A DNA stretch of 58,942 bases from Lysinibacillus fusiformis (GCF_003049525.1 NZ_PYWL01000018.1:1-58942), one strand, 5' to 3'; positions 1 to 9,214 are shown, counted from the stretch's first letter. The notes: generated by a model not told the origin, from the sequence alone. Made by a program: numbers and translations.

Positions 1-191
1 CGCACCAGCGTCACAAAGTGCGCCAGTAAGCCAAGCAAACGCACCAGCGCCACAAAGTGCGCCAGTAAGCCAAGCAAACGCACCAGCGTCACAAAGTGCG
101 CCAGTAAGCCAAGCAAACGCACCAGCGTCACAAAGTGCGCCAGTAAGCCAAGCAAACGCACCAGCGCCACAAAGTGCACCAGTAAGCCAAG
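1..191 (+). repeat. 39-bp tandem repeat array (left part)
   Basis: Roughly five copies of a 39-bp unit (13 codons). Units differ mainly at one site, gcgtca versus gcgcca (Ser/Pro), and the last unit carries gcacca. The array continues at the right end (58799-58942). Joining the two ends lacks 7 nt (modulo 39) of the period, so the break is probably a repeat-collapsed assembly gap and the true copy number is unknown. Confidence 0.9.
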
Positions 192-283
192 CAAGTAAGC
201 CAGTGCATCAACAACAAAAAGTGCAGCAAGCTTACAGTTCACAACAACAATTTAGCAAAGATAAAGCGAAGAAAAATAAATAA
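1..283 (+). CDS. VirB6-like T4SS membrane protein, C-terminal part (continues from right end)
   Basis: The frame is open from position 2 (codons gca cca gcg) to the TAA at 281-283. It reads about five 13-residue repeats of type APASQSAPVSQAN, then a Gln-rich and finally Lys-rich tail ending KDKAKKNK. The same repeat in the same reading frame ends the gene that starts at 56920, so this is almost certainly the tail of that gene with the window cut inside the repeat array. The low-complexity Ser/Gln/Pro tail is probably extramembranous; its function is unknown. The next T4SS gene starts 56 nt downstream. Confidence 0.85.
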   Translation, partial: APASQSAPVSQANAPAPQSAPVSQANAPASQSAPVSQANAPASQSAPVSQANAPAPQSAPVSQASKPVHQQQKVQQAYSSQQQFSKDKAKKNK

Positions 284-285
284 TC

Positions 286-312
286 TCAAAGGGCATTTTA
301 GCCCTTTGAATT
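286..312 (+). terminator. hairpin after the VirB6-like gene
   Basis: An 8-bp perfect stem, CAAAGGGC / GCCCTTTG, with loop ATTTTA follows the stop codon at 283. The downstream tract is AT-rich but has no clean T run, so it is either a weak intra-operon attenuator or an mRNA-processing hairpin rather than a full terminator. Confidence 0.5.
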
Positions 313-338
313 ATCTTTAATTTAAAGGAGTGAGCTAT

Positions 339-638
339 TTGCAAAGTTATAAAATACCGACAGAAGTTAGTGCAGAATTGAGAATCAATAAATTTATATA
401 TTTAACAGATCTATTACTATTGTTTGGATTGTTTACTTTACGAATGCTAACGATTGATTATATTCATTCGGATTACCATTGGTATTTTACGATATTTTTA
501 GTGATTGTAGGCATCATTTTAGTCATTCGGCCATTTTCAAACCCCAGGAAACGTATGTTGGAAGCTCTGTTATATGCTTTAGCCCGTAATAAAAACACAT
601 TTAGCGCAATCGACTATAACCAGGAAAAAAAGGAGTAA
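339..638 (+). CDS. small two-TM T4SS protein (VirB3/TcpE/PrgI-like)
   Basis: 99 residues from a TTG start at 339. AAAGGAG at 324-330 is 8 nt upstream of it, whereas the upstream in-frame GTG at 330 overlaps that ribosome site. Two hydrophobic segments (about residues 18-36 and 45-65) are followed by a basic cytoplasmic segment and a polar tail. A small two-TM protein directly before the VirB4 ATPase is the position of VirB3/PrgI/TcpE-type subunits in Gram-positive T4SSs. The call rests on size, topology and position rather than a signature motif. Confidence 0.6.
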   Translation: MQSYKIPTEVSAELRINKFIYLTDLLLLFGLFTLRMLTIDYIHSDYHWYFTIFLVIVGIILVIRPFSNPRKRMLEALLYALARNKNTFSAIDYNQEKKE

Positions 639-644
639 TGACAT

Positions 645-1268
645 ATGGCTCTATTAAATTCAAAAACCACTAAAACTAACACTTCTACAGCCGTTTTAGA
701 TGAACACAAAAAAATAACAAAAGGTAAATTATCTACAGAAAAAAAGCAGAAAGTAAAACCTTCATTTGTTGCTATCGCACCAGCTGTGGATCTTTCTAAT
801 AATGAATTTATTGAAATGTCTTCAGGCGAGTATTGTGAAATCCTTCAAATAACAAGTAAAGATATTTATTCATTGAATCTTCCTGATTTATATAAAGATA
901 TTGATAATCTAACAAACTTTTTCATTGGTTATCCTGAAGATCAAAAGTTTGTGCCATTAAATATACCGTTGCAACTAGAGGTTCAAAAGCGTCACATCAC
1001 TAAAAAAATGAAACAAACTAATAACCCACTACACCGAAAATTTTTAGAAAATCGACTTCAGGAATTTAAAAATCTTGAAAGAGAACGGACAAATAGGGAG
1101 TATTTCTTATTCATTTATAACAAGGATGAACAAAAATTAATGCAAAAAGTAAATCAAATAAAAAATGCTTTATCTAGAAGCAACCCAATTATTCCTATAA
1201 GTGCCGAGAAAAAAATCAGTATTCTGTTTCAAATGGCCAATCCTTGCGTGAAACCAATTGTTGATTAA
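645..1268 (+). CDS. TrsD/TraD-like T4SS protein (resembles VirB4 N-terminal region)
   Basis: 207 residues, no membrane segment. Residues about 40-85 read like the opening domain of VirB4 proteins (NNEFIEMSSGEYCEILQI then SKDIYSLN), followed by a helical charged half. In staphylococcal pSK41/pGO1-type systems a similar protein (TraD/TrsD) is encoded immediately before the VirB4 homologue TrsE, as here. It lies 6 nt after the preceding gene with AGGAG upstream. It is likely cytoplasmic and associated with the channel ATPase; role inferred from synteny. Confidence 0.6.
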   Translation: MALLNSKTTKTNTSTAVLDEHKKITKGKLSTEKKQKVKPSFVAIAPAVDLSNNEFIEMSSGEYCEILQITSKDIYSLNLPDLYKDIDNLTNFFIGYPEDQKFVPLNIPLQLEVQKRHITKKMKQTNNPLHRKFLENRLQEFKNLERERTNREYFLFIYNKDEQKLMQKVNQIKNALSRSNPIIPISAEKKISILFQMANPCVKPIVD

Positions 1269-1287
1269 TTAGGAGGTAGAAAACATT

Positions 1288-3258
1288 ATGGCTTTATTAG
1301 AAAAACTAAAACAACTTTTTCCTGGTAAAACACCTGAAGAAGTAAAAGAAGAAAAAGGTTATAATCCACAATTCATAGCACGATACCAACCACAAGGAGG
1401 CATTAAGTTTGAACCTAATTATGTAATGCTTGGTAATGGATATGTTTCATGTGTACACATTTACAAATATCAATCTGATGTTAATGATTTTTGGCTAGAG
1501 CCAATTATTAATATGCCTAATGTAATTTGTACAACTGATTTATTATCGGCAAAGAAAAATGATTCTGTGGAAACAATTAATAGGGGTTTAAATGAACAAT
1601 CAGCTCGTTTTGATGAAGCAAAAACAAGTATTGAAAAAAAGGACGCTCAAAGAACATACCTCGAATTAGATCAATTGTATGAGCAAGTAAATGTGGGAGA
1701 AGTTTTAAAATATATGCACATTCGTATATATGTTAAAGCTAAAACAATTGATGAACTAGAAATCGAAACAAAAAAAGTTATGGAAGAGTTAGAAAGTATG
1801 AACTTCCGCGCTGCTATTTTTTTAAATGAGCAAGAGTGGGAGTGGCAAAGTATGTTTAACAGCTATACAACCCAATCGACTTACCTAAATAGAAGAAAAG
1901 GAAAAGAAGTGCCGTGTCATACAATTGCTGGTGGCTATCCATTTTATTACACTAATTTAATTGATCCATACGGAACTTATTTAGGTACAACTTACACTGG
2001 TGGGACAGTAATTTTTGATTGGTTCCACAGGGATCAAAAGAGAAAAAATTATAATTCACTAATGGTTGGTTTGATGCGTTCAGGTAAATCTACACTGCTA
2101 AAAAAACAAGTATTAGAGCGAACAATAAAAGGTGACAAAGTTAGGATTTTGGATGTTACAGGTGAATTCTCTCCAGAAGTAAAAACTCTAGGTGGTAAAC
2201 AGGTAGCTCTTGATGGTTCAGAGGGAATTATTAATCCACTTCAAGTGTATAAAACAGCTATCAATGATGATGGTACGACAAATCATGAAGTTTCATTTAT
2301 GCAACATTTATCAAAAATGAAAGTATTTTATAACTACTTGAAGCCATCAGCTAATGATGATGAAAAATCAATGTTCACTTCACTTTTACGTCAACTATAT
2401 ATAGACAAAAGTTTATGGTCAAAAGATCCTGAAATTATTTGGCCAATTACAAATGCAGCAGCTGAAGATTTCCCAATTTTTTCTGATTTACTTGAGTTAG
2501 TTCGAAATGAACTATATGAAGACTTTGAATTAAAAATTTTAAAAGAAACTTTAACTGAAAATACTATGAATATTTTAAGCTCAATTGAATTGACAGTAAA
2601 AAATTTATGCGAAGTTTATGGGAAGATTTTTAATGGTAAATCTAGTCTTGAAAATTTCGAAGATGAACAAATAGTAAGCTTTCCGATCCGTAGCCTAATG
2701 AACATGCAGGGGGACATTTTCCAAGCTTTATTATTCAACATTATGAACATGTTGTGGGATGGAATGATTGCGAATGGTGCTCACCAGTTTAAGTTATTTA
2801 ACGAAGGTAAGTTAGATTTTGAAGATGCTTTACGTTATGCAATTATTTTGGACGAGGCACACAACATTATTAATACACGAGATATTGCAAAACCAGCTGT
2901 TCAATATATTGAAAGATTTATGCGAGAAGCACCAAAGTATTTTGGTGGGATTTTCTTTGTTAGTCACTCGATTAATGATTTTGTGCCAAACTATGATTCA
3001 CATAATGCTAGTGAGAATGCAGAGAATATTAAAAAATTATTCCAACTTACACAATATAAATTTATTGCTCAACAAGATACTTCTACTCTTCCAATAATTA
3101 AGGCAATTTTTGAAGGGCAAGTTACGGATTCTGAACTTCAAGAAATTCCTAAATTTGAAACAGGTCATGTACTACTTTGTATCACAGGGTTAAAAAACGT
3201 TGCGTTTAAAGTTGATATACCCGATGATGAAATGCTGATATTTGGTGGTGGTGCTTAA
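1288..3258 (+). CDS. virB4: VirB4/TrsE-family T4SS ATPase
   Basis: 656 residues. Walker A GLMRSGKST at about residues 260-268, Walker B-type AIILDEAHN at about 518-526, and the C-terminal RecA-like fold typical of VirB4/TraE. The N-terminal half carries the usual VirB4 domain that docks on the inner-membrane channel. This is the universal T4SS energiser, expected to power channel assembly and pilin or substrate movement. AGGAGG lies 11 nt before the ATG, and its stop overlaps the next start (TAATG), indicating translational coupling. Length is normal for Gram-positive members. Confidence 0.93.
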   Translation: MALLEKLKQLFPGKTPEEVKEEKGYNPQFIARYQPQGGIKFEPNYVMLGNGYVSCVHIYKYQSDVNDFWLEPIINMPNVICTTDLLSAKKNDSVETINRGLNEQSARFDEAKTSIEKKDAQRTYLELDQLYEQVNVGEVLKYMHIRIYVKAKTIDELEIETKKVMEELESMNFRAAIFLNEQEWEWQSMFNSYTTQSTYLNRRKGKEVPCHTIAGGYPFYYTNLIDPYGTYLGTTYTGGTVIFDWFHRDQKRKNYNSLMVGLMRSGKSTLLKKQVLERTIKGDKVRILDVTGEFSPEVKTLGGKQVALDGSEGIINPLQVYKTAINDDGTTNHEVSFMQHLSKMKVFYNYLKPSANDDEKSMFTSLLRQLYIDKSLWSKDPEIIWPITNAAAEDFPIFSDLLELVRNELYEDFELKILKETLTENTMNILSSIELTVKNLCEVYGKIFNGKSSLENFEDEQIVSFPIRSLMNMQGDIFQALLFNIMNMLWDGMIANGAHQFKLFNEGKLDFEDALRYAIILDEAHNIINTRDIAKPAVQYIERFMREAPKYFGGIFFVSHSINDFVPNYDSHNASENAENIKKLFQLTQYKFIAQQDTSTLPIIKAIFEGQVTDSELQEIPKFETGHVLLCITGLKNVAFKVDIPDDEMLIFGGGA

Positions 3259-4415
3259 TGAAGGGTGGAGTACAAAAAGCTGCTAATGCTGCTTTTAATC
3301 TCGCTAAATGGGTATCAAAATTTAAGTTTAATATCGCGACATTTAAAATTAAACTTATTGTTTTATCGATTGTATTGTTTATAGGAATTGTTGTAATTTT
3401 AGTTCTCGGTTCGATAAGTATTATTTCAAATATCGCAATTAATGGAACGGAATCCAATAAACAAGGTGCAATTTTAGAGTCGGGTTATGCAGAATTAGCA
3501 CCTGAAGTTTTGCAGTATCGTGATGCTTTATTAAAGGAGTTAAAAAAAGAGAATAAGGCGGAGTACATTGACATTTTACTTGCTCTAATGATGCAAGAAT
3601 CAGGTGGTAAGGGAAATGATCCGATGCAAGCGAGTGAATCGAAATGTGGTCGAATAGGCTGCATAACGAACCCACAAGAAAGCATTCGATATGGTGTAAT
3701 ACATTTTCTTAGAGTTCTAGAAATGGCCAAAGGCGATATTGAATTAACTTTGCAAAGCTATAACTTTGGTTCAGGTTTTATTAACTATACTTTAAATAAT
3801 GGTGGAAAGTACACATACGAATTAGCAGTTTCTTTTTCTCAAATGATGTACGAAAAATTACAACATACAGGGGACTACAAATGTCATCGCCCTGAAGCAA
3901 TTGCCCTAAACGCTTGCTATGGTGATATTTTATATGTTCAAGCTGTCATGCGTTATGTTGGCGGTGGTTCTGTTGGCACAGCTGATGGATATTATTCTCC
4001 GCTAGATTGGACAACTTTACGTGTCACTTCTCCATACGGCTACAGAAATATAGGTGCTGGTTTAGAATTTCATTATGGTGTTGATTATGCTTGCACTAAT
4101 AAAGTAGATCCAGTGTACGCGGTACAACCAGGAGAAATTATGATTGCGGGTACACATTCAGGTGGCGTTAGTTATGGGAACTTTGTAACAATCAAACATT
4201 CTTCAACCTTTTACACAACATATGCACATTTAAGTTCTGTATCAGTAAAAGCTGGGGATCAAATCACGGGTGGTACTAAAATTGGTGTTTGTGGTGCTAC
4301 AGGCCGAGTAAGTGGCCCACACCTTCACTTTGAAACGAAGTCTCAACTATGGCGAGGATATTATGATCCACAACCATTTGTAAATAAAATTGTTGAAAAA
4401 TATAAGACGGAGTGA
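3258..4415 (+). CDS. bifunctional cell-wall hydrolase: lysozyme-like transglycosylase + M23 peptidase (VirB1-like)
   Basis: 385 residues. A basic N terminus and one TM (about 33-58) are followed by a lysozyme-like domain (about 85-205; catalytic-type Glu in LMMQESGG, then QSYNFGSG) and a LytM/M23 domain (about 250-375) with the zinc ligand motifs HYGVDY and GPHLHFE. Gram-positive T4SSs carry such two-domain muramidase/endopeptidases to open peptidoglycan locally for the channel. It is anchored in the membrane with the catalytic part outside, and coupled to virB4 by a TAATG overlap. Confidence 0.92.
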   Translation: MKGGVQKAANAAFNLAKWVSKFKFNIATFKIKLIVLSIVLFIGIVVILVLGSISIISNIAINGTESNKQGAILESGYAELAPEVLQYRDALLKELKKENKAEYIDILLALMMQESGGKGNDPMQASESKCGRIGCITNPQESIRYGVIHFLRVLEMAKGDIELTLQSYNFGSGFINYTLNNGGKYTYELAVSFSQMMYEKLQHTGDYKCHRPEAIALNACYGDILYVQAVMRYVGGGSVGTADGYYSPLDWTTLRVTSPYGYRNIGAGLEFHYGVDYACTNKVDPVYAVQPGEIMIAGTHSGGVSYGNFVTIKHSSTFYTTYAHLSSVSVKAGDQITGGTKIGVCGATGRVSGPHLHFETKSQLWRGYYDPQPFVNKIVEKYKTE

Positions 4416-4421
4416 ATAGTT

Positions 4422-5015
4422 ATGAATAAATTTTATTTTATTCCAGTGTTAATTTTGCTCGTTCTTTCGGGTGCAGCTAATGTATATTTTTTAAATCAAG
4501 AACAACCTAAATCAATTGATCCGAATACACTACAAACACAAACAAAATACATCGAGTCATTAGAACTTGAACTAAATACGGTAAAGGAAACGCTAAGTAC
4601 AGTTACTAAAAATACAAGTTCAACACTTACAACATCTGCTTTAAAAGATGTAACGGAAATTGAAGAATCCGCAATTAAATTTATTGAGCACGTCTATAAT
4701 GTTACACCTGAAAATTACAGTTCAGTGAAAGCTAGTGCGAGAGATTTTATGTCGAAAAAATTAGTTGATACCCTTTATGGTGCTCCTGGTATTGATACAA
4801 ATAAAATCAATTTTGAAACAAAAGCCACCGATATAGAAGTGTTCCAACATACAAAAGATAAACAGGCTATTGTACGCTTTACTGTTTATTCTAAACAGAT
4901 ATCAAGCAACTTCGAAAAAGAAGAACAGCAACTTATGTGTCTGTATTTTAAACGGTTAAATGGACAATTGATTGTGGAAGCTATTGAACCAATCAGTGAT
5001 TTAGGAGAGGTGTAA
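4422..5015 (+). CDS. T4SS accessory protein, single-pass, possible VirB8-like fold
   Basis: 197 residues. One N-terminal TM (about 5-24), a short heptad-like stretch (35-60), then a soluble domain of about 125 residues with mixed helix and strand. The layout of a short cytoplasmic N terminus, one TM and an external domain, together with its place after the hydrolase, matches VirB8/TraM/TcpC-like subunits. No sequence signature is recognised, so the VirB8 assignment is an inference that structure prediction could test (NTF2-like fold). Confidence 0.45.
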   Translation: MNKFYFIPVLILLVLSGAANVYFLNQEQPKSIDPNTLQTQTKYIESLELELNTVKETLSTVTKNTSSTLTTSALKDVTEIEESAIKFIEHVYNVTPENYSSVKASARDFMSKKLVDTLYGAPGIDTNKINFETKATDIEVFQHTKDKQAIVRFTVYSKQISSNFEKEEQQLMCLYFKRLNGQLIVEAIEPISDLGEV

Positions 5016-5017
5016 CT

Positions 5018-5905
5018 ATGATTAAAAAGTTATTTTCAAACACGCAAAAGCGAAAAAGATTGCGTACAAAAATTGATATTGTTTATTCATTAGTAGCATT
5101 TCTTATAATTGGTGGGTTTGCTTTTTTCTACTCAACAAAGCTTTTTTTTGCTGATACAGTGGACATTTTAAACACAGAAATAGGGAAAGAATTTGCAATT
5201 AATAATCTGAGTAAATTCACTGTTAATGAATGGGTTTATGATGAAGAAACAAGTAAAATGCAAGTCACTTTAATTACATCCAATTTGACAGATCATTTAA
5301 GTGATTTAGAATTTGTTGCTGTTTCTAAATCAAATTTAAAAAAGTCACTACCAACAAAAGTTGTATATTCTACACATGATGTTTACATGATTATGATTGA
5401 AGATGTTCCAAAAAATTTCGGACAAGTAGCACTGCGATTAGTAAAACAAGAAATTAATTTAGAAAAAATGTTATCTATTGATACAATAAATAGTTCAGAA
5501 AGTGATGAACAAACTGAAATTAAAGATTCTATTCTTGTGAGCATTTATGCTGACCAGCGTGTTATTGAAACTGGAACTGTGAAGCAACAAAAGGTGAAAG
5601 AATACGCATTTAAAATAACAAACGAATTGATTACAGAAACAGAAAATAGTCGTGAATTATTGATGAAGGATATACAAAAAAACACTTTGTTTATTAGTAG
5701 AATAAAAGAGGAAATAGAAGTTCTGAAGAAGGAATTAATCTATCAAACAACTGCTGAACAGGACGTTACCAACAACAAAATTTTTAGTTTAGAAAATGAA
5801 ATAGAGAGTTTCGAGAAGAAAAATTCAGATATATTAGTTGATGTGGATTCATTTGATGCCAAAATAGAACGGCTCATTCAGCGTAAACGAGATTTACAAT
5901 TTTAA
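5018..5905 (+). CDS. membrane protein with C-terminal coiled coil, last gene of T4SS operon
   Basis: 295 residues. One TM (about 24-46), an external domain, and from about residue 205 a long charged coiled coil to the C terminus. AGGAGAGG precedes the ATG. Not recognised as a named family. Its place directly after the VirB8-like gene and before the terminator at 5921 suggests a structural or anchoring part of the transfer machinery. Confidence 0.5.
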   Translation: MIKKLFSNTQKRKRLRTKIDIVYSLVAFLIIGGFAFFYSTKLFFADTVDILNTEIGKEFAINNLSKFTVNEWVYDEETSKMQVTLITSNLTDHLSDLEFVAVSKSNLKKSLPTKVVYSTHDVYMIMIEDVPKNFGQVALRLVKQEINLEKMLSIDTINSSESDEQTEIKDSILVSIYADQRVIETGTVKQQKVKEYAFKITNELITETENSRELLMKDIQKNTLFISRIKEEIEVLKKELIYQTTAEQDVTNNKIFSLENEIESFEKKNSDILVDVDSFDAKIERLIQRKRDLQF

Positions 5906-5920
5906 ATCATTTATTATTTG

Positions 5921-5962
5921 AAAGAGGGTTTTTGCAAATGCAAAAATTCTCTTTTTTTATTT
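5921..5962 (+). terminator. terminator of the T4SS operon
   Basis: Inverted repeat AGAGGGTTTTTGCA / TGCAAAAATTCTCT with a tiny loop, followed by a run of seven T. It closes the operon that enters the window at the left end. Confidence 0.85.
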
Positions 5963-5964
5963 TT

Positions 5965-6120
5965 TAAAGGGGGTCTCAAGTGTGCCTTTATGGGGGTCAT
6001 TTGTGGGTACTTTCGTATTTTTCTTTGATATCATTAAAACACTAGGCTCTGCCTAGTATATCACGCTCAGTGATATCAGTTTTCCCTTATGCTCTTGCTA
6101 TCTCTCCCCTCTTTTCACTA
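5965..6120. other. candidate origin of transfer (oriT)
   Basis: Non-coding DNA just upstream of the relaxosome genes, the usual oriT position. It holds two direct copies of GGGGGTC 23 bp apart (5969-5975, 5992-5998), each followed by a GTG-rich word, an inverted repeat ACTAGGC-TCT-GCCTAGT (6041-6057) and a second one ATATCAC-GCTCA-GTGATAT (6058-6076). Direct plus inverted repeats are typical of accessory-protein and relaxase sites. The nic position cannot be assigned from sequence alone. Confidence 0.55.
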
Positions 6121-6126
6121 GTACAT

Positions 6127-6147
6127 ATCAGTATTCTGATGTATAAT
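6127..6147 (+). promoter_or_regulatory. promoter with 14-bp operator, mobilisation operon
   Basis: Perfect operator ATCAGTATTCTGAT (6127-6140) immediately followed by the -10 box TATAAT (6142-6147). The operator fills the -35/-10 spacer, so binding should block polymerase. No good -35 is visible. It drives the RHH/relaxase operon starting at 6189. Confidence 0.8.
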
Positions 6148-6188
6148 GGAAATATGGATCTATGGATTAAAGAGAGAGGGGGAGTTAA

Positions 6189-6458
6189 ATGGATATCATC
6201 ATAAGAAAACTGTCACCAGCTGCGGTTAAACAAATAGAAAGGTTAGCAAAAGATCGTGAAGTTTCAAGGGAAGAATACTTACGTAATTTGCTTGAAGACT
6301 TTTCATTTGTTGAAAGAAACGTTCCAACGATTGATCGATTAGAAAAGCAACTGACAGCAAATACAATGTTTTTAGAAAAAGTGGATTCGTCTTTGCAAAA
6401 CCTCTTAGATTATATGAAAGAGATGATGTTACTTGACGACACCAGCGATAGTCATTAA
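6189..6458 (+). CDS. relaxosome accessory protein (RHH/MobC-like)
   Basis: 89 residues. The N-terminal 35 residues have the ribbon-helix-helix pattern (strand IIIRKLS, then helices AAVKQIERLAKDR and SREEYLRNLLEDF); the rest is a coiled-coil-like helix. Such proteins bind oriT and help the relaxase nick. It is encoded directly before the relaxase, whose TTG start overlaps its last 26 nt. A GA/G-rich ribosome site (gagagagggggag) precedes the ATG. Confidence 0.8.
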   Translation: MDIIIRKLSPAAVKQIERLAKDREVSREEYLRNLLEDFSFVERNVPTIDRLEKQLTANTMFLEKVDSSLQNLLDYMKEMMLLDDTSDSH

Positions 6459-7590
6459 AACGCAATTTACAGTAGGCCATCAAAAATCGTTCCAAGGTTT
6501 TGTCAATTACATCGATAGAAGTAATACAAAGGCAAACGAAAATAATTTTGAAAACTATCAAGATTATATGTCGAACGAGGAAAAATCAACAGGCCTATTT
6601 ACAAAGGATTCAGATTTTCTTTCCCATGAGGAAAAGTTAAAGGTTAAGGGGATTTTTAAAAATTCTCAAGAGCATGATGGAGTGATGTGGCAAGATGTTA
6701 TTTCATTTGACAATGAATGGTTAAAAGATATTGGCGTTTTAAAAAATACACCTGATGGTCAATTTATTGATGAACAAAAATTGAAGCAAGCGACACGAAA
6801 TGCTGTTAATCAATTATGGACTCATGAAGGAATTAACGATTCAATCTATTGGTCAGCTGCTATTCATTACAACACCGATAATGTTCATATTCATGTAGCT
6901 AGTGTTCAAACACGTGACTTTCGGGAACGAGGGATGCGTAAGGAAACGTCACTAAAAAAAATGAAATCGGCTGTTGCACATACGTTAACGGATCGAAGTA
7001 AAGAAAATGCTAAGCTTAATGATTTTATTCGAAATCAAGTTATAAAATCAAAACAAGAAAACAAAACAATGACAATACAAAATAAAGTTTTCAATCCTGA
7101 AATGGTGAAGCAATTTAAAAAAATCCATTCCATGCTACCAGAAGAAGATAAAAGAATGTGGTCATATGGCATGAATGGTATTTCTCATATTCGCCCTGAA
7201 ATTGATAAATTGACTAATCAATACATTCAAAAACATTTTTCTAATGAGTTTAAAGAATTCCAAGCACAACTGGATAAAGAAGTTATTGCTTACAGGCGTA
7301 TTTATGGAAGCAATGCACAGGCTGAGAAGTATCGAGAAACTAAAATGGAAGATTTATATAAACGAACAGGGAACACGATTTTAAAAGAAATCAAAGAGTA
7401 CGATAAGCAGTTAAAATTGAATCAGTTTAAAAACACGGGAACAACTTCACAACAAAAATTTTTAAATAATCGTGCTGTTCGGCAAGTGATGTTTCGAGTA
7501 AATCGGGGAATGCGAGACGATTTACAACATATAAAAAATCAACGCGAATTTGAAAAATTCGAATATGAAAAGGAGCGTGATCGTACGTGA
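6433..7590 (+). CDS. MobP2-type relaxase
   Basis: 385 residues from TTG. The histidine triad HYNTDNVHIHVA (about residues 144-155) is the HUH metal-binding motif of MobP relaxases, and the N terminus (QKSFQGFVNYIDR, then EHDGVMWQDVISF) matches the MobP2 group found on Firmicutes plasmids. It nicks one strand at oriT and becomes covalently bound to the 5' end for transfer. The C terminus is helical and basic. The N-terminal reading frame overlaps the accessory gene, and the TGA overlaps the next GTG start. Confidence 0.9.
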   Translation: MTTPAIVIKTQFTVGHQKSFQGFVNYIDRSNTKANENNFENYQDYMSNEEKSTGLFTKDSDFLSHEEKLKVKGIFKNSQEHDGVMWQDVISFDNEWLKDIGVLKNTPDGQFIDEQKLKQATRNAVNQLWTHEGINDSIYWSAAIHYNTDNVHIHVASVQTRDFRERGMRKETSLKKMKSAVAHTLTDRSKENAKLNDFIRNQVIKSKQENKTMTIQNKVFNPEMVKQFKKIHSMLPEEDKRMWSYGMNGISHIRPEIDKLTNQYIQKHFSNEFKEFQAQLDKEVIAYRRIYGSNAQAEKYRETKMEDLYKRTGNTILKEIKEYDKQLKLNQFKNTGTTSQQKFLNNRAVRQVMFRVNRGMRDDLQHIKNQREFEKFEYEKERDRT

Positions 7591-8039
7591 GTTCTGAACT
7601 TCTTAAAAAGCGTTTTACAATATCATCGAACAATCTTGATTACGTTCAAAGCTATAAAGATTTAAATGATTTCAATAATGATTCAGAAACATTAAGAATG
7701 ATTATTAAAGAACATGAGGAATACAAAAAGAGAATTTTTGACCTCAATTACATTTCAGAATCAATTAAAAATGATTTATTAAGTAGTGTGAGTAATGTAA
7801 TTACTGAAACCATTTTAGATGAATTAAGGCGCGTCCGTTTAGGAACAAATAATACAGATCGCAACACTCAAATTTTATTGGAGTTGTTACAAGGTTGGAT
7901 GTATATAAGTAAAGTTCAAGCCATTACTTCAACCGATGATTTTAAACCAGACTTCTTCCTTTTTGCAGAAAGTAAAGTCAAAAATCGCATTATACATCAA
8001 AAACAAAAGAAAGATGCAAAGATAGGTGAACAATATTAA
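7587..8039 (+). CDS. uncharacterised helical protein coupled to the relaxase
   Basis: 150 residues, GTG start inside the relaxase stop codon (GTGA) with AAAAGGAG upstream. Mostly alpha-helical and charged, no TM, no recognised domain. Tight translational coupling suggests stoichiometric expression with the relaxase and a role in DNA processing or substrate handover, but this is inference. Confidence 0.6.
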   Translation: MSSELLKKRFTISSNNLDYVQSYKDLNDFNNDSETLRMIIKEHEEYKKRIFDLNYISESIKNDLLSSVSNVITETILDELRRVRLGTNNTDRNTQILLELLQGWMYISKVQAITSTDDFKPDFFLFAESKVKNRIIHQKQKKDAKIGEQY

Positions 8040-8064
8040 TTAAAAGAAGAAAAGGAGCTTTCCC

Positions 8065-8298
8065 ATGACATTTGATAAAAATTTCACGTATGGCATGATT
8101 CTTGAAGTTGGTGAAAAGAATGTTTTAGTTAATGTACAAGATGAAAAACTGGTAATTGATTTAACAGATGATGTTCGCGAAGCAGTTTTTCATAATGTCG
8201 AAGTTGGAATATATATGATCCCTATTGATTTAGAAAATAAACGCATTGTTTTAACAGAAATATCTAATGAAATATCTAATGTTGTTGTAGCTTTATAA
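8065..8298 (+). CDS. small beta-rich protein, paralogue of the protein at 10367
   Basis: 77 residues with AAAGGAG upstream. The pattern YGMILEVGEKNVLVNVQDEK resembles a small beta-barrel. The protein at 10367 has the same length and pattern (YGVLVAIESEQVHVRVNNE), so the two are paralogues flanking the DUF3991/Toprim gene. Function unknown; a small nucleic-acid-binding or regulatory fold is possible. Confidence 0.6.
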   Translation: MTFDKNFTYGMILEVGEKNVLVNVQDEKLVIDLTDDVREAVFHNVEVGIYMIPIDLENKRIVLTEISNEISNVVVAL

Positions 8299-8406
8299 AA
8301 AAGTTTGAAAATAACTAGGTTAGAAATGTTGGGATAATGAAAAGGCTGTTTTGGTGCATAGAAGCGTCACAAGAAAAAATTGAGAAATCAAAAGGAGAGA
8401 TATAAT

Positions 8407-8808
8407 ATGGAATTTAATCACAGTATAAATCCAGTTAGTAAAGATTACTTTTTTCTCACATCTACTGAACGTGCATTAATTGAAAGAAGTTTAATGGACT
8501 GGCATTTGCAAAGTCATGTTCAAAGATTGGTGACTCCTGAAACGACATTAGACGAAGTTATAGACAGTGTACTTCTCGTAGAATCTATGAATGACGTTGA
8601 ACTGATTGAAAACATAGCATCTATGGAAACGAGAATATATGGGGGAGATTGGCAAGACAGTGATCCCGAAGAAGGAAGTATGATTTTAGCAGTTCGTCCA
8701 GAAATCTATAATTTATTCAAAGCAGGGCGAACGAAAAATACAGAGGAATTCTTTAAAGAACAAAATTGGAATTACGAAGGACAGTTTGTAAAAAAAATGA
8801 GTTTCTAA
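8407..8808 (+). CDS. hypothetical protein
   Basis: 133 residues. The ATG at 8407 is chosen because AAAGGAGAG lies at 8391-8399; a longer in-frame TTG start at 8380 has no ribosome site. Acidic, soluble, no recognised family. It sits in the leading part of the mobilisation operon among other small genes. Confidence 0.6.
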   Translation: MEFNHSINPVSKDYFFLTSTERALIERSLMDWHLQSHVQRLVTPETTLDEVIDSVLLVESMNDVELIENIASMETRIYGGDWQDSDPEEGSMILAVRPEIYNLFKAGRTKNTEEFFKEQNWNYEGQFVKKMSF

Positions 8809-8823
8809 GGATGATTAGATAGT

Positions 8824-9171
8824 ATGTTCAAAATAATTTTAGATAAATTAGCAAAAAAATGTGATGAATGTGGAATGCCTGGTGTCAAAATGAATATCCC
8901 TATCTCTTCACAAAGTAGAGAACTATATGAAAAAAATAAGCACAGTAGAATAGATGGGGCATTGTTTTTATGTAGTGCATGTTTCTCAAAAGAAGTAAAA
9001 AGGCGAAAAGCTGAATTTGAAGAAAATGAACAAAAGAAAATTCAAAATAAGCAATTGGAATACATCACAGCGTTACGATCAATTGTAGAAATTACTGAAT
9101 TAGAAGCAAAAGCAAACGAGTTGGGGATTGATGTAAAAGAAATAAAATCAAAATTTGGTATTGCGGAATAG
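8824..9171 (+). CDS. hypothetical protein with a zinc-ribbon-like Cys cluster
   Basis: 115 residues. Cys pairs CDEC (about residues 13-16) and CSAC (about 50-53) form a probable four-Cys zinc knuckle, followed by a lysine/glutamate-rich helical tail. Starts 12 nt after the preceding stop. No family recognised. Confidence 0.6.
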   Translation: MFKIILDKLAKKCDECGMPGVKMNIPISSQSRELYEKNKHSRIDGALFLCSACFSKEVKRRKAEFEENEQKKIQNKQLEYITALRSIVEITELEAKANELGIDVKEIKSKFGIAE

Positions 9172-9214
9172 CAAGAATTTGTTTAGCTAAGGTTAAATTT
9201 TTTTCTAATGATAT